A stretch of DNA of 36,505 bases from Atopobacter phocae ATCC BAA-285 (GTDB lineage Bacteria; Bacillota; Bacilli; Lactobacillales; Aerococcaceae): the NCBI RefSeq assembly GCF_000526675.1, contig NZ_JAGN01000014.1:1-36505 (forward strand), read 5' to 3'. A model generated the notes under the pieces. The model saw only the letters and a list, made by a program, of their open reading frames with translations. It searched no databases and was not told the DNA's origin. This document shows, in pieces, positions 6,206 to 15,347 of this stretch (positions are counted from its first letter, which is position 1; every line of letters begins with the position of its first letter). The position numbers were made by a program, and so were the translations under genes.

Positions 6206-9200
6206 ATGAAATTTAAAAAAGTATACTCTGCATTATTTTTTTCATTTTGTATTCAAGCGAATATAGCGGGAACACAATTAATTTATGCAGACGAAGTGAA
6301 AGCAGTAGACCCAGAAGTAGGTGTTTCAGCAGTAGAATCTCCAGCTGAAAAGACGATAGATAACCATTTGGAACGACTTACACCCCCAAAGTATATTCAA
6401 ATTCAAGCGGTTCAATCAATTGAAGATAAGAAAGTTGAAAGTCAAAATAATCGAGAAGAACATTTAGAGAATGTACCCACCACTTCATCTGAAGACATCA
6501 TTGCAAGCTCAGAGCAAACGGTTGCATTAACGAGCAAAGAAAAATCCACTTCAAATGAAAATAATATAGAAAAGATAAAAGAAGAAAATATAAAAGAACA
6601 AACACAGGACATTAGAAGAATGATTGTTGCATTTGAAGCAGATAAACGGGAAAGTGTCTTAGAAGCTTTGAAAAGCATCCCAACAGTCCAATTAAAATAT
6701 ACGTATGAGAAATTGTTTGATGGAGTTTCTGTTGATGTTTCAGCCAATGAACTAAGCAAGTTATATAGTATTCAAGGCGTAAAAACTATACAAGAAAGTC
6801 AACCACTTGCGCCGCAAATGATGAGTGCAAAAGATTTAACAGGAGTGATTGAAGCGCAAAGCAAACGGAAAAACACAACATTGGATGGCCGCGGATTAGT
6901 AATTGCTTCAATTGATTCCGGTGTCGATATTACGCATCCTGATTTACGTTTAGATGAAGATGATCAAGATGTAATGAACAAAAGAAAAATTAAAGAAGTG
7001 TCTAAGGAAGGTCCGTTTACCAATAAAGTGCCACATGGGTTTAATTACTTATCAGGAACAACGAATTTAATTGATGACGTGCCAACTGGTCATGGTATGC
7101 ATATTGCTGGGATCTTAGCAGGTAATTCTAAAGATGAAAAAGGATTACACGGTTTAGCTCCTAATGCTCAGTTATTAGTATATAAAGTGTTCTCAAGTAG
7201 AAGAGGAGAAGATGGTCATTTTGCATATGTAGGTGATGATGCAGCATTTAATGCAATGGAAGATGCAATTAAACATGGAGCCGATATTATTAGTTTAAGT
7301 ATTGGACGACGTGGAACGGGATTAGCTGGTGATATATACGATGAAGCGATCCGTCGCGCAAACGAAGCGGGTGTTGTAGTCGTTGCCGCAGTTGGAAATT
7401 ATGGTAGTTCAACGTCTTTAAATACTAATGACATTTATATTGAACAAGGATTGAAATCAAAAGATGCATCTACATTAGTTGGTGTAGCAGCACATCCATT
7501 AGTAATAGGAGTAGGGTCAGTGACTAATACTTCTTTATACGTTCCAACTTTAAAAATGGCTAATGAAACATTTAAATATACTCATCTGAATGAAAAGAAT
7601 AGCAGTAAATTGCCTACGGTTGAAACAAGAGCGGCAGCGGTATTTGTAGGTCGTGGAATGGATGAAGCAATTAAAACAGCTAATAGTAAGGGAGCTTATA
7701 AAGGAAAAGTCGTTGTCGCGATGCGTGGTGGAGAAGACTTAAAAGATAAAATTGCCCGTTTCAAAGACGCATTGGGTGTTATTATCGTGAATGATTCCAT
7801 TAGTTTTAGTCAAGGAAATTATGAGACACATCCGGTAACAGGATTTGATTTTTTAAGTTTTGATAATAATTGGGCGATTAGTCTGTCATATACAGATGGT
7901 CAAAAATTAATCGAAGAAGTGAACAAAAATCATGCGGTTGATTTGATGTTTACTCAAGTTAAACAAGTATTACCAGTTCGCGATACACCAAGTATTTCTG
8001 GATTTAGCAGTCTCGGTGGGACACTTGATTTAGAAATTAAACCAGATGTGGTTGCTCCTGGAGAAGATATTTATTCAAGTATAAACCATGGGAAATATGG
8101 ATTAATGTCAGGTACTTCTATGGCTTCTCCGCATGTTGCTGGGATGAGCGCATTATTAAAAGGAACGGTAGATAATATCCTTTCGAAAAAAGGAGCGGAT
8201 AAAACATATCAAGGTTTAAATAATGTGGCATTAAATAAAATTTTACTAATGAATACAGCAAAGCCATTAATTGATCAAGAATTAAAGAAAGACGAACATA
8301 TTGAATTAGAATATTCACCAAGACGTCAAGGTGCAGGCCTTGTTAATTTAGATGATGCTTTAGCAACACAAGCGATTTTAACATATGAAGGTAACAAAGG
8401 TTCCATTGCATTAAAAGAAATCGATAAAAAACGACGCTTCACTTTAAAAATGAGTAATTATGGTAATAAAAAATTACGGTTTAAAGTCGAACATAGTGGC
8501 GTTTTATCAAGTACTAATTATTTAAGACATCGTCGAAATGAAGATGGACCAATGGATTCACAAGTAATTCACCCACAATTGATAAAAGACGCCACTTTAA
8601 CTCATGATGAGTTGGTGGAAATCGTCCAAGATGGACAAGCAGAAATTAATTTTGAATTGAATGTAGGAAGTGCCAATGATCAGTTTGTAGAAGGTTATAT
8701 TTATTTCAAATCACTAACAGAAGGACAACCTGATTTATCGATTCCTTATATGGGCTATCAAGGAAAGTGGTCAAAAGAAAGTATATTTGATGCGCCCGTT
8801 TGGAATGAAAAAGCCTATACTAAAATGACCATGTTGATGTTACCAAGTTTTAAAAGTCATGATGAAAACAAGTATGATCCAATTGGCATCATTAACGAAG
8901 GCGATACACCAAATCCAGAGTGGTATGCAATGGCTAATATAACAAAGGCTAACGGTAAAATTCATAAAGTTGTCCCACGAATTATTTTTATGCGTGACGC
9001 GCTCGACTATGACGTTGCAATTGTAGATGGAAAAACAGAAAATAGTCGACTGATTCGCACATTGCAAACAGGCCATTTTGCACGAAAATATGTGAGTGAT
9101 GAAAAATCGGGCTATGAAACGCCTAATGAACTTCATACATGGACAGGTGACCAATATAATGCGATTAAAGGAGAAATGGAAGCAGTCCCTGAAGGTCAAT

Positions 9201-11263
9201 ATTATTATCGTGTTAGAGCACGTGTTAATAGTGATAGTCCATATGAAACAATGTACTTACCAATCCGTGTTGATAATACAGCGCCACAAGTTACCGCGAC
9301 GATTAATGACAGCCAGTTGATTGATATTAAAACGACTGACAATCACGCAATAAAGAAAGTAGTTATTAGAGGTAAGCGGTGGAATAGTAAGGAAGTTGCA
9401 GCAGAAAAAATAGAGGATACCCATTATCAAATTCAATTACCGGAAGATTGGACAAAAGAAACAGTTGTCGTCCATGTTGAAGACTTTGCCGGGAATTATA
9501 GCGAGGTAGAGTTCAATAGTAAAGATGGTAAATTTGTCAATCCTTCTCAATCAGATAATAAGATTGATCAAGATGAGTCTTTAGAAGAGCGAGAAGAGTC
9601 AAATGAGACAACAGATAAACCAGATAAACATCGTAAACGTCGAAACAAAATAAAACATGCAATAGAAGATGAAGAGGAATGGGACGACGATGAAGAAGAT
9701 TATGATGAAGCATCCGATTTAGCATTTACCGATGGGGAAACTGAACTGAAACACGGCACTATTTTCTTAAAAAGTCGTTTAGGAAAAGATGACTTAGAAT
9801 TAAACGAAAAGAATCAGTTAATGTATACACCAGGTATTTATTTAAAAGCAGGGCAGACCGCATATGTAACGAATGTTAATACTCATTACAATTTCATAAA
9901 AGGACTTAATCAATATCAACCGATGCATGTGATGACTGTTAAACCAAGTGATCCAGAAGGGGACTGGGAGCACGAAGCAATTGAATTAGCAGACGGAACA
10001 AACATTATTAAATTAATTGTTAAAAGCGATGCGGATGATCAAGTTCAATTTGAAAAAAGTTATTTAGTATTTGTAGATATAACTGATCCAGAAGTTACAT
10101 TAGATGAATCGCTTGTAAGTGGTATGACAAAAGATGAAGATGATGATGAAACATATAATATATACAGCAAAAATGGTATCGTATATTTAAAGGGAACCGT
10201 ATCTGATAACTTAGATGGTTGGAAATTATATGTGAATAATAATATGATTGATAGTTTTGAGTTATTTGGGGAATTTGATCAAAATAAACGAGAATTTTAT
10301 TATGAATTGCCAGCTAAAGAGAATGACTATTTATCATTGAAAGCCATTGATTCGTTTGGTAATCAAAGAGATTGGACATTCCGTGTAAAAGAAAATGACC
10401 AATTAATTATTCCTAAACGACCAACTATAAATCAAATGACTAAACGAGAAAAAGAATGGAAATTAGATGAGAATCTCACTCTATCACTAAAAGATATGAC
10501 ATTAACAGAAGACAGCCCATTCAAATTAACTGATTTATTTGAATCCGATGAATTCATTAGTGCCGTTTGGGAAAAAGACTATGATTTATCACGTGCAGGT
10601 AAACATATTATTAAAGGTCGTTTGTATAAGGGAAATCACTACAATGATGTGACTTATGCCATTCAAGTCATGAAATCGCAACCGTGGCTACCTATTGGAC
10701 CAAGTGAGCCTCTAGTTGAGTGGAATGGATCAATTGTTGTTGATGGAAAAGTTGAAGATAAACTAACTTATAAAGGAACAGAAACAGAAGTATCGAATAA
10801 ACTACAAAAATTTGTATTGAATTATTTACAACAAACTGCAAAATATAAATTTATTTCTGTTAAACATGAAAATAACGAATTTAGTTATTTCTTTGAACAA
10901 ATTCATAAACAACAACCCGATATAGCCCATCCAACGAATCCTGATCAAAAACAAGAAAATTCAAAACAAGATTCAATAAATGAAATTCAGCCAAAAGAAG
11001 AATCGAAAGAAAAACTAAATGAAGATGCAAAAGAAAAACTAAAAGAAGAAATAAAAGAAGAAGCAAACAAAGAACTAAAAGTGAACAGTTCATTAAAAAT
11101 GAATTCAACAAAGGTGGTGAACTCAATAAGTTCAACTAAACAAATAACCTCTCACTTGCCACAAACTGGTGAACAAAAAACATCACTTTTCAGTGCGGTG
11201 TTATTGTTAGTAGGAGCAGTTATTTGGCCATTACGTTTCTTTAAAAAAGAACAAGAGAAATAA
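6206..11263 (+). CDS. LPxTG-anchored subtilisin-like surface protease (C5a peptidase/lactocepin family)
   Basis: 1685 residues. A signal peptide (about 1-28) is followed by an acidic pre-region and an I9-like propeptide (about 136-197). The S8 catalytic residues are D237 (IASIDSGVD), H296 (TGHGMHIAG), oxyanion N398 (AAVGN) and S638 (SGTSMASPHVAG). A PA-type insert (about 469-572) precedes the serine. Fn3-like domains follow from about 728, with further Ig/Fn-like repeats carrying DNTAPQVT and DITDPEVT. A charged linker (about 1112-1172) has a basic patch (HRKRRNKIKH) next to a very acidic one. A Lys/Glu-rich wall-spanning segment (about 1596-1640) precedes LPQTG (1651-1655), a hydrophobic stretch and a basic tail, the sortase sorting signal. 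Relatives cleave complement C5a, chemokines or casein; the substrate here is unknown. ATG 6206 follows GAGGAGG. Confidence 0.9.
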   Translation: MKFKKVYSALFFSFCIQANIAGTQLIYADEVKAVDPEVGVSAVESPAEKTIDNHLERLTPPKYIQIQAVQSIEDKKVESQNNREEHLENVPTTSSEDIIASSEQTVALTSKEKSTSNENNIEKIKEENIKEQTQDIRRMIVAFEADKRESVLEALKSIPTVQLKYTYEKLFDGVSVDVSANELSKLYSIQGVKTIQESQPLAPQMMSAKDLTGVIEAQSKRKNTTLDGRGLVIASIDSGVDITHPDLRLDEDDQDVMNKRKIKEVSKEGPFTNKVPHGFNYLSGTTNLIDDVPTGHGMHIAGILAGNSKDEKGLHGLAPNAQLLVYKVFSSRRGEDGHFAYVGDDAAFNAMEDAIKHGADIISLSIGRRGTGLAGDIYDEAIRRANEAGVVVVAAVGNYGSSTSLNTNDIYIEQGLKSKDASTLVGVAAHPLVIGVGSVTNTSLYVPTLKMANETFKYTHLNEKNSSKLPTVETRAAAVFVGRGMDEAIKTANSKGAYKGKVVVAMRGGEDLKDKIARFKDALGVIIVNDSISFSQGNYETHPVTGFDFLSFDNNWAISLSYTDGQKLIEEVNKNHAVDLMFTQVKQVLPVRDTPSISGFSSLGGTLDLEIKPDVVAPGEDIYSSINHGKYGLMSGTSMASPHVAGMSALLKGTVDNILSKKGADKTYQGLNNVALNKILLMNTAKPLIDQELKKDEHIELEYSPRRQGAGLVNLDDALATQAILTYEGNKGSIALKEIDKKRRFTLKMSNYGNKKLRFKVEHSGVLSSTNYLRHRRNEDGPMDSQVIHPQLIKDATLTHDELVEIVQDGQAEINFELNVGSANDQFVEGYIYFKSLTEGQPDLSIPYMGYQGKWSKESIFDAPVWNEKAYTKMTMLMLPSFKSHDENKYDPIGIINEGDTPNPEWYAMANITKANGKIHKVVPRIIFMRDALDYDVAIVDGKTENSRLIRTLQTGHFARKYVSDEKSGYETPNELHTWTGDQYNAIKGEMEAVPEGQYYYRVRARVNSDSPYETMYLPIRVDNTAPQVTATINDSQLIDIKTTDNHAIKKVVIRGKRWNSKEVAAEKIEDTHYQIQLPEDWTKETVVVHVEDFAGNYSEVEFNSKDGKFVNPSQSDNKIDQDESLEEREESNETTDKPDKHRKRRNKIKHAIEDEEEWDDDEEDYDEASDLAFTDGETELKHGTIFLKSRLGKDDLELNEKNQLMYTPGIYLKAGQTAYVTNVNTHYNFIKGLNQYQPMHVMTVKPSDPEGDWEHEAIELADGTNIIKLIVKSDADDQVQFEKSYLVFVDITDPEVTLDESLVSGMTKDEDDDETYNIYSKNGIVYLKGTVSDNLDGWKLYVNNNMIDSFELFGEFDQNKREFYYELPAKENDYLSLKAIDSFGNQRDWTFRVKENDQLIIPKRPTINQMTKREKEWKLDENLTLSLKDMTLTEDSPFKLTDLFESDEFISAVWEKDYDLSRAGKHIIKGRLYKGNHYNDVTYAIQVMKSQPWLPIGPSEPLVEWNGSIVVDGKVEDKLTYKGTETEVSNKLQKFVLNYLQQTAKYKFISVKHENNEFSYFFEQIHKQQPDIAHPTNPDQKQENSKQDSINEIQPKEESKEKLNEDAKEKLKEEIKEEANKELKVNSSLKMNSTKVVNSISSTKQITSHLPQTGEQKTSLFSAVLLLVGAVIWPLRFFKKEQEK

Positions 11264-11296
11264 TGACTGTCATAATGAATTGATAAGAAAAAATGA

Positions 11297-11335
11297 AAAA
11301 ACCGACCATTCAATTAATTGAATGATCGGTTTTTT
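11297..11335. terminator. Bidirectional terminator between the protease and csbD genes
   Basis: The hairpin is near-perfect: AAAAACCGACCATTCAATT pairs with AATTGAATGATCGGTTTTT. A run of A lies on one side and T on the other, so it can end the plus-strand protease transcript and the minus-strand csbD transcript. Confidence 0.85.
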
Positions 11336-11342
11336 ATAAAGT

Positions 11343-11537
11343 TTATTTATATTCGTTGATTTTTTCTTCAACTTCAGATTTAACTTCATCAGCTTTATCT
11401 TTAGCTTGATCGTATAAGTCTCCAGCTTTTCGTTCAGCTTTACCTAATAGTTGTTCAGCTTTGCCTTCGACTTCTTTGACTTTACCTTCAACTTGTTTAG
11501 CTAATCCACTTAATTTATCTTTTGTGCTTTCTGACAT
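11343..11537 (-). CDS. CsbD-like small stress protein
   Basis: 64 residues, highly charged and without cysteine. It begins MSESTKDKLSGLAKQVEGKV and carries short heptad-like repeats of Lys, Glu and Ala (VEGKAEQLLGKAERKAGDL). This is the CsbD/YjbJ family, small abundant general-stress proteins of unknown biochemical role. ATG 11535-11537 is chosen over a GTG three codons earlier because AGGGAG lies 8 nt before the ATG. ATACTAGTAT, a perfect palindrome at 11569-11578, lies in its upstream region and may be a regulatory site. Confidence 0.8.
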   Translation of the reverse strand: MSESTKDKLSGLAKQVEGKVKEVEGKAEQLLGKAERKAGDLYDQAKDKADEVKSEVEEKINEYK

Positions 11538-11664
11538 ATTAATCACTCCCTAAATATATTTGCTTACAATACTAGTATACAATTAAAAACAGTAAAAACA
11601 CAATTAATAAGTATAATAATGCTATAAAAAATACTTCCATGGAAAATATAACGGCAATCCCGAC

Positions 11665-11694
11665 TTATCATTTAAGAAAAAAACATGTTATAAT
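11665..11694 (+). promoter_or_regulatory. Predicted promoter of proS
   Basis: -10 TATAAT (11689-11694) with a weak -35 TTATCA (11665-11670), 18-bp spacing. No T-box structure or T-box sequence is seen between here and the gene. Confidence 0.45.
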
Positions 11695-11756
11695 AAGCAC
11701 AGCAATAATAAAAAACTTATTAATTAAAAAGCAAAACATAGACTAGGAGAATATAG

Positions 11757-13199
11757 ATGGTAGATGTAAAACAAAGTGAAGATTTTTCAAAATGGTATAT
11801 TCAAACGATTCAACAAGCAGATTTAATGGACTATTCACCAGTTCGTGGATCGATTATATTTAAACCAGACGGCTATGAAATATGGGAACATATTCAAGAA
11901 GCCTTTAATAAACGTTTTAAAGAAGAAGGCATACGTAATGCTTACTTCCCAATGCTAATTCCGGAAAGCTTTTTTACTAAAGAGAAAGATCATATTGAAG
12001 GATTTAGTCCAGAATTGCCTTGGGTGACAGAAGCAGCAGGTGAAAAGCTAGAAGAACGTTTGGCTCTTCGTCCAACAAGTGAGACAATGATTGGTACAGC
12101 TTTTGGCGATTGGATTAAATCTTACCGTGATTTACCATATGAAATTAACCAATGGGCAAATGTTTTTCGTTGGGAAAAACGTACACTACCATTTTTAAGA
12201 ACTTCAGAATTTTTATGGCAAGAGGGGCATACAGCTCATGCTGATGCGGAAGAAGCCAATAGACGAACACAAAGAATGCTTCAAATTTATCGTGAAGTAG
12301 TGGAAGAATTTTTAGCTATTCCAGTAGTGGCAGGTGAAAAAACACCATCAGAACGTTTTGCCGGTGCGAAGAATACTTACTCAATCGAGGCAATGATGAA
12401 AGATGGGAAGGCTGTCCAAGCTGGAACAAGCCATTATATGGGAACTAAATTTGCTGAAGCTTTCGATATTAAGTACTTAAATAAAGAAAATGAACATGTT
12501 TATGCTCATACTACATCTTGGGGTGTTTCAACGCGATTAATTGGTGCTTTAATTATGACACATGGAGATGATCAAGGACTAGTATTGCCTCCAACCGTTG
12601 CACCGTTGCAAGTCGTATTGGTGCCAGTAGGACCGTGGAAGAAACAACCGGAAATTATTGAGCGATTAGAACAAACGGCTCAAACGTTAAAACAAGCAGG
12701 AGTACGTGTTAAAATTGATGATTCAGAAAATTCTCCAGGATTTAAGTTTAATGAATGGGAATTAAAAGGTGTACCGCTACGTTTAGAATTTGGTCCACGT
12801 GATGCACAAGCAGGTCATATGATGGCTAAATGGCGTGATGGAAGCGATAAAGAGACGGTTCAAATTGACGATATTTTAGCATATGTTCAATCTGGATTAG
12901 ACGCTATGCAAAAACGTTTATTAGAAGCAGCACGTCAATTTTATGCAGAACATTCTTATACAAATATTGAAACATTAGAAGAATTAAAAGCACATATTGA
13001 AACTAAACAATCAGCTGGAGAGTTACCAGGTTGGGTTTTAATTGGTTGGGATGGTACAGAGGAAACAGAAGAGCGTATCAAGGAAGAAACAGGATTTACA
13101 ACTAGAAATATTCCTTACGCGCCACCTGTTGAAAAAACAATTGATTTAGTAACTGGACAACCTGCAAAACATACGGTGTGGATTGCGCGCGCTTATTAA
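11757..13199 (+). CDS. proS: Prolyl-tRNA synthetase, type 3 (archaeal/eukaryal-like, no INS editing domain)
   Basis: 480 residues; it charges tRNA-Pro with proline. Class II motifs are clear: motif 2 region FRWEKRTLPFLRTSEFLWQE, the preceding LRPTSETMI, GTSHYMGTKF, and motif 3 around THGDDQGLVLPP. The anticodon-binding domain follows (QVVLVPVGP), and the C-terminus ends in ARAY with the conserved terminal tyrosine. The length excludes the bacterial type with an insertion editing domain (about 570 residues). Relatives have a C-terminal zinc site built from four cysteines. Here the matching segments read GWDGTEETEERIKEETG and DLVTGQPAKHTVW, and I see no cysteine in the whole protein. ATG 11757 has AGGAGA 6 nt upstream. 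It is a single-gene unit with its own terminator. Confidence 0.9.
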   Translation: MVDVKQSEDFSKWYIQTIQQADLMDYSPVRGSIIFKPDGYEIWEHIQEAFNKRFKEEGIRNAYFPMLIPESFFTKEKDHIEGFSPELPWVTEAAGEKLEERLALRPTSETMIGTAFGDWIKSYRDLPYEINQWANVFRWEKRTLPFLRTSEFLWQEGHTAHADAEEANRRTQRMLQIYREVVEEFLAIPVVAGEKTPSERFAGAKNTYSIEAMMKDGKAVQAGTSHYMGTKFAEAFDIKYLNKENEHVYAHTTSWGVSTRLIGALIMTHGDDQGLVLPPTVAPLQVVLVPVGPWKKQPEIIERLEQTAQTLKQAGVRVKIDDSENSPGFKFNEWELKGVPLRLEFGPRDAQAGHMMAKWRDGSDKETVQIDDILAYVQSGLDAMQKRLLEAARQFYAEHSYTNIETLEELKAHIETKQSAGELPGWVLIGWDGTEETEERIKEETGFTTRNIPYAPPVEKTIDLVTGQPAKHTVWIARAY

Positions 13200-13224
13200 T
13201 AAAAATCATAACGTTAAAAATAGA

Positions 13225-13257
13225 AGATGGATGGTAGAAGTTACCATCCATCTTTTT
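13225..13257 (+). terminator. Rho-independent terminator after proS
   Basis: Perfect 12-bp stem AGATGGATGGTA (13225-13236) with TACCATCCATCT (13242-13253), then TTTT. Confidence 0.85.
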
Positions 13258-13289
13258 ATCGTTTAAAGTATAATTGTCGATAAAAAAGA

Positions 13290-13318
13290 TTGGATAATTT
13301 AAGTGGACGCGTTATAAT
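13290..13318 (+). promoter_or_regulatory. Promoter of the tRNA-Ser gene
   Basis: -35 TTGGAT (13290-13295) and -10 TATAAT (13313-13318) with 17-bp spacing, 10 bp before the tRNA. Confidence 0.6.
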
Positions 13319-13327
13319 ATAATGTAT

Positions 13328-13417
13328 GGAGAGTTACCCAAGTCCGGCTGAAGGGGACGCACTCGAAATGCGTTAGACGCTGTAAGGCGTGCAAGGGTTC
13401 GAATCCCTTACTCTCCG
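13328..13417 (+). tRNA. tRNA-Ser (anticodon CGA)
   Basis: 90 nt, with the long variable arm of a class II tRNA. The acceptor stem is GGAGAGT (13328-13334) paired with ACTCTCC (13410-13416), then discriminator G at 13417. The anticodon stem ACGCA/TGCGT encloses loop CTCGAAA with CGA at 13364-13366, reading codon UCG. The T arm contains GGTTCGAATCC. The 3' CCA is not encoded. Confidence 0.95.
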
Positions 13418-13428
13418 TTATAATGATG

Positions 13429-13462
13429 AGTTGAATTGGCTGATAGCTAGTTCAACTTTTTT
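13429..13462 (+). terminator. Terminator after the tRNA-Ser gene
   Basis: A 13-bp stem with two wobble pairs (13429-13441 with 13445-13457) and a 3-nt loop is followed by five T (13458-13462). Confidence 0.75.
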
Positions 13463-13495
13463 AGTATATCGATAAAATGTAAAAGAGGTAATTGA

Positions 13496-14166
13496 ATGAT
13501 AATGATAGCATATGAAGATGCAGATATTGTAATAGCTGTTAAGCCATTTAATATGCCGGTTCAAAGCGATCCGAGCGGGCAAATGGATTTATTGAATGCC
13601 GTTCAACAATTGATACGTGAACGAGATCATGAGAACAAGACCATTTTATATTTAGTACATCGGTTAGATCGTGCGACTGGTGGGTTAGTGTTATTTGCGA
13701 AGCATCAACGAGCAGCACATCATCTGTCTATACAATTTCAAAATCGGACAATCAAACGTGTTTATCATGCGATTGTTTCTGGTATACCACGTCAACAAGA
13801 AGAACGTTTAATTGATTTTTATGGAAAGATCGACGAAAAAATCGTGTGTACAAAGTTCGAAAAAATCATAAACAAGCAAAAGAAGCGATATTATCCTATC
13901 GTTCGTTAGAAACACAAAGTGATATTAGTTTATTAGAAATTCAAATTGAAACCGGACGACCTCATCAGATTCGAGTACAATTACAGCAAGCACATATGCC
14001 GATTATCGGAGATCCCCTTTATGGTGGAAAAGAGGCCAAAAAACAACCAGAAATGGCACTTTGGGCCTCTCAACTTTTATTTAGCCATCCTAAAACGGGA
14101 CAACAACAACAAGTAAAAATTGCCTTACCAAATAGTGTACCATGGAATAAATTTAAAACCGTTTGA
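13496..14166 (+). pseudogene. RluA-family pseudouridine synthase, interrupted by a -1 frameshift in an A-run
   Basis: Two overlapping frames together make one RluA-family protein of about 220 residues. The first frame (13496-13909) has the catalytic motif HRLDRATGG with D58. The second frame supplies KVRKNHKQAKEAILSYRSLE and the conserved ETGRPHQIRVQL and IIGDPLYGG. The frames join at a run of six A (13836-13841): a seventh A would give DEKNRVYKVRKNHKQ in one open frame. The enzyme family converts specific uridines in rRNA or tRNA to pseudouridine. As written, the first product ends at 13909 and lacks the C-terminal half of the catalytic domain. A sequencing error, a true mutation, or slippage at the A-run are all possible. 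ATG 13496 has GAGG 7 nt before it. Confidence 0.8.
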
Positions 14167-14176
14167 TAGTAAAATA

Positions 14177-14225
14177 AAAAAGTGTCATTTAAAAGGTAAA
14201 CTACACCTTTTAAATGACACTTTTT
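14177..14225. terminator. Bidirectional terminator between the RluA-like gene and the COG0523 gene
   Basis: A perfect 21-bp inverted repeat (14177-14197 and 14205-14225) with a 7-nt loop, ending in AAAAA and TTTTT on the two sides. It serves convergent genes. Confidence 0.9.
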
Positions 14226-14236
14226 AAATATTACGA

Positions 14237-15313
14237 CTAGAATTGACGATAAGGATTATCATTAAAATAGCCAGGTACACAAGTTTCAAAGCTGTCCATC
14301 AGTTCTTCTTTCGGAAGACGACGACCAATTAATACGAGTGTTGTCTGACGCTCATCAGTATCTTCCCATAAACGTCCTTTGGTTACATCAAAGCTCATTT
14401 GAACGCCTTGTACAATGATTTGATGCGGAACGTTTTCGATGGATAAAATCCCTTTATATCGATAGAGTTGTGTTCCGAAAGTCTGAATCAATTCATTTAA
14501 CCAAAGTTGAACCGTTTCTAAATGTAGAGGTGTTTTTTCTACAAGAGATAGTGAGACAATATCACTATGATGTTCATGATGATGGTGTTCATGCTCATGA
14601 TTGTGATTGTGATCGTGTGCGTGTTCATGATGATGGTGTTCTGCTTCATGTTCAAATTCTTCTTGTGCATGTTGGAGTGCATGAAGCTGTTGTTCATTCA
14701 ACATGAATTCGTCACGATGCAATATATCATCAATTCCAATTGTTTGAAGATCCATCAATTCGATGGGTGCCAAAGGATTAAATTCTTTTGTTAAATGACG
14801 GACATGTTCAATTTGTTGACGAGATAAGTCTTTTGTTTTGGTTAAATAAATACGATCCGCAAATCCGATTTGTTTACGTGGTTCAGGCTGTTGCTTAATT
14901 TGATTTTCAATATGAAGTGCATCAACAAGTGTGATGACACTGTCTATTTTGAAATGTTGTTTTAAATAAGGTACATTGAAAAAAGTTTGTACTAAAGGAG
15001 CTGGATCGGCCAATCCAGTTGTTTCAATCAATATATGGTCGACTTGCACTCCCGCTTTTTCTTTAGCATGCAAAATAGAACGGAGCATATCAACGATGTC
15101 TGTACGTAATGTACAACATAAGCAGCCATTCTCCATTTGGAAAATATCTTCATCTGTTTTTAATACGAGTTGGTGATCGATACTTTGTTCACCATATTCA
15201 TTGATAATAACAGCAATTTTTTGATCATGTTCATCATGTAGTACGCGGTTAATTAATGTTGTTTTTCCAGCGCCTAAAAATCCAGTAATGATAGTAACAG
15301 GTATTAATTCCAT
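14237..15313 (-). CDS. COG0523 (CobW/YciC/ZagA-like) GTP-dependent metallochaperone
   Basis: 358 residues. A G3E-family P-loop GTPase: Walker A GFLGAGKTT (11-19), switch ETTGLADP (about 97-104) and TKTKD (158-162) as the base-recognition motif. The metal-binding CxCC motif is C64-L-C66-C67 in ENGCLCCTLR. A His-rich stretch at about 222-249 has 17 histidines and probably binds zinc or another metal. A CobW C-terminal domain follows. The family delivers zinc (or cobalt) to client proteins, often when zinc is scarce. ATG 15311-15313 is chosen over an in-frame start ten codons earlier because AGAGGGA lies about 7 nt before it and the Walker motif follows at the usual distance. A Zur-like box at 15348-15368 supports a zinc role. 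Confidence 0.87.
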   Translation of the reverse strand: MELIPVTIITGFLGAGKTTLINRVLHDEHDQKIAVIINEYGEQSIDHQLVLKTDEDIFQMENGCLCCTLRTDIVDMLRSILHAKEKAGVQVDHILIETTGLADPAPLVQTFFNVPYLKQHFKIDSVITLVDALHIENQIKQQPEPRKQIGFADRIYLTKTKDLSRQQIEHVRHLTKEFNPLAPIELMDLQTIGIDDILHRDEFMLNEQQLHALQHAQEEFEHEAEHHHHEHAHDHNHNHEHEHHHHEHHSDIVSLSLVEKTPLHLETVQLWLNELIQTFGTQLYRYKGILSIENVPHQIIVQGVQMSFDVTKGRLWEDTDERQTTLVLIGRRLPKEELMDSFETCVPGYFNDNPYRQF

Positions 15314-15347
15314 TAGTATGTCCCTCTTTCTCTTAGCTAACAATTGT

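Noticed and set aside
6206-11263. Several 60-120 codon antisense frames within the protease gene
   Set aside because: They follow the codon pattern of the sense gene, lack ribosome sites and have no plausible products.
13836-13841. Programmed -1 frameshifting as the normal way to make the RluA-like protein
   Set aside because: The run permits slippage, but there is no canonical X-XXY-YYZ heptamer in frame, and RluA proteins are not known to use programmed shifts. Mutation or sequencing error is simpler.
14470-14794. Plus-strand frames rich in Met, Val and Asp opposite the COG0523 gene
   Set aside because: They are the antisense reading of the His-rich stretch and neighbouring codons, with no ribosome site.
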